A DNA stretch of 64,000 bases from NCBI RefSeq assembly GCF_900109685.1, contig NZ_FOBB01000013.1, positions 124,001-188,000 of the forward strand, given 5' to 3'. This document shows, piece after piece, positions 58,613 to 64,000 of the stretch (position 1 is its first letter; each line of letters begins with the position of its first letter). The notes under the pieces were generated by a model. That model did no database searches and had not been told where the DNA came from. It worked only from the letters and a program-made list of their open reading frames with translations. Position numbers and translations under genes: made by a program. Origin of the DNA: Chitinophaga rupis. GTDB lineage: Bacteria > Bacteroidota > Bacteroidia > Chitinophagales > Chitinophagaceae.

Positions 58613-60266
58613 AAAAGCCTATCTTCTTCCTCAACACCTTATCCTCGCCATAAATATCATCGTAAAAAAGCAGGTGATCATCCTGCGCGCCGGCCGTAAA
58701 ATAGCGGATGTAAATAGGTATGCGGCTAACGGGGATCTGTTTCTTTTCCTGCATGGCCAGCCAGGTACGTACACTATCACGCAACGTATTCTTATAGGAA
58801 GTATCGTCTTTTATCAGGTACATAGCCAGGCTATCCCACTGTTGCACGCGTACGCAACCATGGCTCAGCGCGCGGAAGGCATTGCGGAACAGGCCGCGGT
58901 TATTGGTATCATGCAGGTACACGCTGTACTTGTTCATGAAGTTAAATTTCATGATGCCTAATGAATTATCTTCCCCATCCATCTGCCGCAATACATAAGG
59001 GAAATGGCCCCGGTGCAGCTGCATCCAGTCAATAGTAGTAGGGTCTACGGCATTGCCATCCTTATCTATTACTTCCAGGTTCTTGCTGGCCAGGTAGTTC
59101 ACATCTTTACGTATAGCCGGCAGCATTTCCTTAAACACAATGCTGTACGGCACGCGCCAGTAAGGGTACATTACAAAGTTGGCCATGCGCGAATTCAGCA
59201 AAGGCGTACGGGTCTTGGGCGTACCCACTATTACCCGCGATTCCAGGGCTACTGCTCCGCTATCCATTACCTCCAGCTCAAAGGCCGGCACATTCACCAT
59301 TATATAACGTTGGGGCAGGGTATCCGGCAGCTTGCGCCAGCGGTCCAGGTTCAGAGCCACCTGCACTTCCCAGTCATGCAGGGAGCGGTTCAGCATTTCC
59401 CGCGTTTTTTTACCTGCTACCCCATCCGGGTATAAATTAAATGCCTTTTGAAATGCTTTAATGCCATCTTTTAGTAAGGCGGTATCGCCTGCGTGGCCGC
59501 TGGTATCAACAAAACCGCCCTGCACCAGCCGGTTTAGCAGCAGCTGTTTAAAGGCAAGGGTATCTGTATAGTTCTCCGGTATGGCGTTCCAGCGTTTGCT
59601 GCCATAGGTTTTGCGGAAGTTAAGCAGGCCTTTTTTCAGCGCTACATATCCTGCATGCGAAGGTTCCAGGCTGCCTAATACGGCTGCAATATTTTTCTGC
59701 TGTAATGCTTTTTGTAAAAGTGCGGTCAGTACCGTATCGGTAAAAGTAGAATCTTTGCGCAGGGTAATGCTGTCACGCGGCGCTACACCAAAATGCAGGT
59801 GGGTAGCCATTTTCATAAAAGCGTCAGATAGCATCACGTCCATCTTTGCCCACTGCGCTGCATCTCTCTTTGACTCTTCACTGGTCTTAAACGTTTGCAT
59901 AATAGTGGTAAGCTGTGCGGCATGGTATTGCGATGGCAGCAAGCCCTCATCCATGGCGTTCTGTACCAGGTACAGCATCGCATCTGCATTGGCGCTGGCT
60001 ACCCCGCTGTCTGACCATTGCGGGGCATTTTGATGTTGCTGGTAAAAGTATTGAAGGGCTGTGATCATACCCGGCACACTATCTTCCATTAAACCATTAT
60101 TATCCGCCATATAATTCAGGCGGTCAGCTATGTTGCCGGTTACAGCTTCATGCAGCTCTTTAAGGTTTTGTACGATCACGCGTTCTTTGGGGGCTTTGTG
60201 GCGGCACGCTGCCAGCAAACAAACGGTTACAGCTAACAAGTAAAATAAACGATTATTACCTCTCAT
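58611..60266 (-). CDS. L,D-transpeptidase (YcbB/LdtD-like) with peptidoglycan-binding domain
   Basis: This 551-residue envelope enzyme would form 3-3 peptidoglycan crosslinks or attach proteins. A signal peptide with AAC near residue 20 could be a lipobox. The middle holds a peptidoglycan-binding domain 1 motif (LKDGIKAFQKAFNLYPDGVAG near 270). The catalytic YkuD-type domain (about 320-490) has IMVNVPAFELEV and the catalytic-cysteine motif SHGCVRVQ near residue 473, plus HDTNNRGLFR. Length and order are those of YcbB-like enzymes. It ends in a palindrome shared with the gene on the other strand. Confidence 0.9.
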   Translation of the reverse strand: MRGNNRLFYLLAVTVCLLAACRHKAPKERVIVQNLKELHEAVTGNIADRLNYMADNNGLMEDSVPGMITALQYFYQQHQNAPQWSDSGVASANADAMLYLVQNAMDEGLLPSQYHAAQLTTIMQTFKTSEESKRDAAQWAKMDVMLSDAFMKMATHLHFGVAPRDSITLRKDSTFTDTVLTALLQKALQQKNIAAVLGSLEPSHAGYVALKKGLLNFRKTYGSKRWNAIPENYTDTLAFKQLLLNRLVQGGFVDTSGHAGDTALLKDGIKAFQKAFNLYPDGVAGKKTREMLNRSLHDWEVQVALNLDRWRKLPDTLPQRYIMVNVPAFELEVMDSGAVALESRVIVGTPKTRTPLLNSRMANFVMYPYWRVPYSIVFKEMLPAIRKDVNYLASKNLEVIDKDGNAVDPTTIDWMQLHRGHFPYVLRQMDGEDNSLGIMKFNFMNKYSVYLHDTNNRGLFRNAFRALSHGCVRVQQWDSLAMYLIKDDTSYKNTLRDSVRTWLAMQEKKQIPVSRIPIYIRYFTAGAQDDHLLFYDDIYGEDKVLRKKIGF

Positions 60267-60542
60267 TGGGAAAACAGGCTCTCTTGTGATGTTTTAAAAT
60301 TAAAGATTTGCAAATACTGTGCTGGGATTTTCCAGGGAGCGCGCAAAATCAGGGGGTGAAATACGTAAATTATCGGGTGAAAGATAATGAAAAAACTGTC
60401 CCGGTAATAAAAGCAGCAGTTAGGAAGTGCATGGTAAGGCTAAGCCCCCTGCTCCTGTTTTACTTACAACAATTCTTCTTCACAAAAAGTGACTGCACAA
60501 AACGTAATATGCTGAGAATGGTGTGTTTCATAATGATTACTG

Positions 60543-61115
60543 TTAAATAGCATCCAGCGGGCGGCGCTTCTGCTCTTTTAATTGTTTGAACTGGCTGGGA
60601 GTAAGCCCGGTTACTTTTTTAAACTGCCCGGAAAGGTGCGCTACACTGCTATAGCCCATTTGCCCGGCTATTTCACTCAGGTTCAGCTCATCATACACCA
60701 GCAGCTCTTTTACCCTTTCTATTTTCTGCTGAATAATATATTGCTCAATAGTGATCTGCTCTATTTCTGAGAACAGGGTGCTGAGGTAATGGTAATCTTT
60801 ATGTAAGCGGGTAGAGAGTAAGGTGGAGAAATTCTCTCTTAATTCAAACAGCGGGGAATGATGGATGGTTGTAATAAGAATGTTCTTAATAGCTTCTACC
60901 AGCTGCTGCTTTTTATCATCTACCAGAGGTAGCCCTTCCTGAGCCAAAGCAGCAGTAATCGATTGCAGCTGGGTAGCATCCGGCGCTGCGGCTAATACCG
61001 CTTTGCCCAGCTGTACCTCCTGCACCGGTAACCCCTCTTTTTCCAGTATGGTATGCACCACCTTTACACAGCGGGGGCATACCATATTCTTAATGTGTAA
61101 TTCAAAAGTTTGCAT
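60543..61115 (-). CDS. AraC-family regulator fused to an HMA-like metal-binding domain
   Basis: The first 70 residues form a heavy-metal-associated-like domain: MQTFELHIKNMVCPRCVKVV contains the CPRC (CxxC) motif, and GLPVQEVQLGKAVLAA follows the usual beta-alpha-beta order. A linker comes next, and an AraC-type double helix-turn-helix fills about 90-190 (YDELNLSEIAGQMGYSSVAHLSGQFKKVTGLTPSQFKQ in parts). Binding of copper or another soft metal may control the DNA-binding part. The short size means there is no other effector domain. Confidence 0.88.
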   Translation of the reverse strand: MQTFELHIKNMVCPRCVKVVHTILEKEGLPVQEVQLGKAVLAAAPDATQLQSITAALAQEGLPLVDDKKQQLVEAIKNILITTIHHSPLFELRENFSTLLSTRLHKDYHYLSTLFSEIEQITIEQYIIQQKIERVKELLVYDELNLSEIAGQMGYSSVAHLSGQFKKVTGLTPSQFKQLKEQKRRPLDAI

Positions 61116-61147
61116 GGCAGGTACAAAGGTAGCACATATTTGCTGTG

Positions 61148-61366
61148 CTACCTGAGCTCTGTTTCCTGGATGCGGTCTGCCAGATCCAGTAGAAGGGACA
61201 TGTTGGCGTTATAACCGCCGGTTACTTCCGGGCGAAGGTAACCATCCATATCCGGTTCATAAATAACATCGAAGCCATTTACATTTACTTTGTAGCGATG
61301 AGCATGGCCATTCAGGGGAAGTACGTCGTACCGGTTTGCATTGTGTTTGATCGTAAATGCCTTCAT
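61148..61366 (-). CDS. Small protein of unknown function upstream of the HMA-AraC gene
   Basis: The 72-residue protein has TIKHNANRYDVLPLNGHAHRY and VIYEPDMDGYLRPE, a beta-rich layout, and no signal peptide. Its stop lies 32 bases before the AraC gene start, so they may be one transcript. I do not recognise the family. Confidence 0.6.
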   Translation of the reverse strand: MKAFTIKHNANRYDVLPLNGHAHRYKVNVNGFDVIYEPDMDGYLRPEVTGGYNANMSLLLDLADRIQETELR

Positions 61367-61511
61367 ATGATAAAATTTTGTTTATAACCACTATCAACAA
61401 AATCTTAACAAAAGTTAAGCCAACGGTTGGTAATGGGGTTGGTTTTAGTTTGGGATCTTTAGACATTATGAATATACGAAGAAAAGGGTATATCAGATCA
61501 TCACCCCCACA

Positions 61512-63500
61512 TTAATTTACAAACCACCACCGCAGCCCTACGCGGATCCCGAAATTATTATACGGATACATAGGCGCTGAAAAATTATTCATTTTAAGGA
61601 AAGTATTCAGGTTCTCCGCACGGATGTAGGCAGAGAGTGATTTAATGCGGAAGTGCAGGAAAGCGGTCAGGTCCGGAAGATAGTACCGCACCTTTTGTGT
61701 ATTCTGGTACACAAACTGGCCGGGCACCGGCGAGTAATCGTCCGCATAATATTCTGTGTTATAACGCGCTTCAATACCGGTCATCAGGTTCAGGTTACTG
61801 AAAATGCGGTTTTCATATGCAATGCGGTGGCGGGTCCAGATGGAGGGTACATTTAGCGGGCCATTGCCATGCACCTGCTGAAAAGCAAAATCCATATACC
61901 AGTTCCAGTGTTTGTAGCGGAAATGTTTGCTCAGCACTACCTGCAGCAGGTTAAACAGCCCGCTGGACTGTGTGCTTTGCATATAGCTGTCGAAATAAGT
62001 GTAGTTGGTAAAAATGAAATAGTTCACCGCCAGGTTATATTTCAGCAGCTTATTATCGGCTGCAAACTGCAGCTGGGTAATGTTTTCCTTACCCAGGCCG
62101 CCATTGTACCAGCTATCCCGGCTATAGCTGAAGAATTTGTATACATAGGAAGGCTCCCTGTTCACATTGCGGAACAGCAGGCTTACATTGCCCAGCGTTT
62201 TGTTCAGGTAGCGGCTCAGCATACCGCTTACACTATAATCGCCCACATTGCGGCCCAGCGCATACAGCTCGCCTTTGGCAGAAAAATCCCACAGGTCGTT
62301 CTTGGTTTTATTGCGGTACTCCCCGTGCAGGGCCAGGTTATTAAAGTTCTGTTTTACATCATCCAGGAAATTGCCGGTAGTATGGTCAAAGCGGGCGCCC
62401 AGGTTGATAAAGTGCGCCAGGTTACCCCGTACGGGGAACTGGATCAGCGACAGGTCATTGGAAAGTGTGCGCCACTGCTGCCTTGCGCGAATGGTGTCTC
62501 CTTCCCGGAAAGCTATCCCATAATGCTGCGTGTAATAAGTTTCACTCGGATCATTATCCGTATACATAAAGGTGTTGCCCTGTGTTTTAAAGGTGTACTG
62601 CACCCGGAACACAGGGTCAAATTTGTAATACTGCGTAGTGTCGTTCACGTGTATGGTATCTCCCTTGCCCCAGTCGTACTGCTGTTGTATCAGCAGGCCG
62701 GATTGGCGGTAAGATGATTTTACCGCAATGGAGGTACCAAAGAAGGAATAGGCCGGAATATCCTGGTTGCCCAGGTTTACATTAATAGTTTTTCTTGAAT
62801 TGTACTTGCTGAGGCCCAGCGTGTCGGCAGCAGTACCGGCCTGGCCAAAGATACCGCCATTCTCCCCCCCGTTGATCTTATTATAATAGTAGCTCACATT
62901 TACATGGTACCGTTTGTTCTGGCTGTTGTAATTAGCTGTTACGCGGTAATTATCATGGTTGGTGTTCTGTGTACGGAAGTAACCGGGCGAGTTGATCTTG
63001 CGGTAGTCGAATGCAAAATTAAAGTTCTCATTCCGGTTCTGTGTATGGGATACGCCTATCATCTGCTCCTGCTGGGCGCCTACCAGGTATTGCAGCTCAG
63101 AGTAAGGGCGGGTGGTATTATAAAGGCGGGCATTTTCGTGCGTAAATTCATAAATGTCGTAGGCATGAAAGCCTTCATCAAAACCAGCCTGCATGCGGGG
63201 CGTGTAAATAAGGTTGCGGGCGGCATTCCCGTTATTGCCCAGGGTCATGTAGCTGGCGGGTATCTGCAGGTAGTTGGCGTTAAAGTCTATTACAGATGAA
63301 TCCAGGTGCCTGTCTACAGGATCGTTCAGGAAATGGTATTTAATGGTAATGGTATCCGGCCCCAGGTTACGCTGGGAGGTATCCCGCTGCATGGTGCCGC
63401 CGCCGGAGCCGTAGTTACCAAAACTACCGGTGTTAAATTGGGCCATTACTCCACTTACGCTTACTATCAGCAATGCCAGTATGATGAAAAAATGCCTCAT
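61512..63500 (-). CDS. Putative outer-membrane porin of Bacteroidota
   Basis: The 662-residue protein has a signal peptide ending near VMAQ and then many short amphipathic strands with aromatic ends (for example NFNFAFDYRKINSPGYF, YHVNVSYYYNKING). The C-terminal strand ends VGLRWWFVN. This is the pattern of a large beta-barrel labelled as putative porin in Bacteroidota. The substrate is unknown. A purine nucleoside phosphorylase gene lies just upstream. Confidence 0.8.
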   Translation of the reverse strand: MRHFFIILALLIVSVSGVMAQFNTGSFGNYGSGGGTMQRDTSQRNLGPDTITIKYHFLNDPVDRHLDSSVIDFNANYLQIPASYMTLGNNGNAARNLIYTPRMQAGFDEGFHAYDIYEFTHENARLYNTTRPYSELQYLVGAQQEQMIGVSHTQNRNENFNFAFDYRKINSPGYFRTQNTNHDNYRVTANYNSQNKRYHVNVSYYYNKINGGENGGIFGQAGTAADTLGLSKYNSRKTINVNLGNQDIPAYSFFGTSIAVKSSYRQSGLLIQQQYDWGKGDTIHVNDTTQYYKFDPVFRVQYTFKTQGNTFMYTDNDPSETYYTQHYGIAFREGDTIRARQQWRTLSNDLSLIQFPVRGNLAHFINLGARFDHTTGNFLDDVKQNFNNLALHGEYRNKTKNDLWDFSAKGELYALGRNVGDYSVSGMLSRYLNKTLGNVSLLFRNVNREPSYVYKFFSYSRDSWYNGGLGKENITQLQFAADNKLLKYNLAVNYFIFTNYTYFDSYMQSTQSSGLFNLLQVVLSKHFRYKHWNWYMDFAFQQVHGNGPLNVPSIWTRHRIAYENRIFSNLNLMTGIEARYNTEYYADDYSPVPGQFVYQNTQKVRYYLPDLTAFLHFRIKSLSAYIRAENLNTFLKMNNFSAPMYPYNNFGIRVGLRWWFVN

Positions 63501-63530
63501 TCAATAATAATATTGTGGAGCTATATGTGT

Positions 63531-64000
63531 CTAAAGTGATTGTATTAATTCCCTGAAGATACGCGTTAATTTGGGCGCCGCTTCTGCTGCGGCCTGCAGC
63601 ACCTCTTCATGGGTGATCACATTGTCCTCTTCCCGTATACCCAGGTCCGTGATCACGCTCATGGCAAATACCTTCAATCCTGCATGAACGGCTACGATCA
63701 CTTCGGGTACGGTGCTCATACCCACGGCATCGCCACCAATAATGTGCATAAACTTATACTCGGCCCTGGTTTCAAAAGTAGGGCCCTGCACGCCTACATA
63801 TACGCCGGTGTGTACCGGTATATTGTTGGCAGCGGCAATTTCCTTTGCTTTGTTTATGAGGGTTTTGGCATAGGGCTCGCTCATATCCGGGAAACGGGGG
63901 CCCAGGGTATCCAGGTTGCGCCCGCGCAGCGGATGTTCCGGCTGCAGATTAATATGGTCGCGGATGATCATGAGGTCACCCACCTTAAAAGCGGTATTCA
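63531..64000 (-). CDS. Purine nucleoside phosphorylase (C-terminal part, gene cut by window edge)
   Basis: The enzyme splits purine nucleosides with phosphate to base and ribose-1-phosphate. The visible 156 codons are the C-terminal half of the trimeric PNP family: IIRDHINLQPEHPLRGRN, then VYVGVQGPTFETRAEY with the substrate loop, GGDAVGMSTVPEVIVAVHAG, and the base-binding VITDLG. The frame is open to the right edge of the window, so the start lies outside. The ATG at 63983 is internal. It precedes the porin gene on the same strand, with about 30 bases between. Confidence 0.9.
   Translation of the reverse strand, partial: NTAFKVGDLMIIRDHINLQPEHPLRGRNLDTLGPRFPDMSEPYAKTLINKAKEIAAANNIPVHTGVYVGVQGPTFETRAEYKFMHIIGGDAVGMSTVPEVIVAVHAGLKVFAMSVITDLGIREEDNVITHEEVLQAAAEAAPKLTRIFRELIQSL

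Noticed and set aside
60308..60550. 80-codon plus-strand open frame between the transpeptidase and AraC genes
   Set aside because: It overlaps the 3' end of the AraC gene, has no recognisable domain or signal peptide and an unlikely composition with a cysteine-rich tail; it is probably chance.

Overview
The window looks like chromosomal DNA of a member of the Bacteroidota, most likely a Chitinophaga-like genus of the Chitinophagaceae. The reasons are the TAnnTTTG-type promoters (for example in front of both tRNA-Val genes, mtaB and icd), the two outer-membrane receptor-like proteins, the LytS/LytTR regulator pairs, a hybrid sensor kinase ending in an AraC domain, and several class I lanthipeptide precursors of a type known from Chitinophaga. 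Genus assignment is an inference from gene content; no 16S gene is present.

Layout. 1-8 kb: a truncated outer-membrane receptor gene, two PPM1-type methyltransferases around a DinB protein, a glutamine amidotransferase, a large FtsX/MacB-type permease and a YpdA-like flavoprotein. 8-16 kb: housekeeping genes (murB, a short-chain NAD(P)-binding protein, priA, plsC, a DUF4258-type protein, mtaB) and a RES/Xre-type toxin-antitoxin pair. 16.1-25 kb: a segment bounded by two copies of the same tRNA-Val(UAC) gene, each with its own promoter and terminator and with defective tRNA-like copies around it. Between them lie a membrane protein, a 972-residue hybrid kinase, a lipoprotein and an 855-residue Omp85-type protein. 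25-26 kb: a lipocalin and an NTF2-like protein.

26.2-38.7 kb (minus strand) is a class I lanthipeptide locus, read from upstream to downstream: outer-membrane receptor, precursor A3, tRNA-Glu, LanB dehydratase, peptidase-containing ABC exporter, short HlyD-like adaptor, precursors A2 and A1, LytS kinase, LytTR regulator, LanC cyclase, terminator. LanB enzymes use glutamyl-tRNA(Glu) as a co-substrate, so a complete tRNA-Glu(UUC) gene lying 35 bases in front of lanB on the same strand is the most striking observation in the window. At 41.6-43.5 kb, on the plus strand, a second locus has two near-identical precursors and a second LanC but no LanB, and probably borrows the enzyme and exporter of the first. 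A CPA2-type antiporter and a pore-like membrane protein sit between the two loci.

43.5-64 kb returns to general functions: clpS and aat (N-degron pathway), a DinB protein, a lipoprotein, an MntR-like regulator with an Nramp-UspA transporter, a hotdog thioesterase, an epoxide hydrolase, a second LytS/LytTR pair with a LiaF-like protein, two isocitrate dehydrogenases of different types side by side, an L,D-transpeptidase, an HMA-AraC fusion regulator, a putative porin and the 3' end of a purine nucleoside phosphorylase gene. Several intergenic spacers hold long imperfect palindromes, each built from its own repeated short word.
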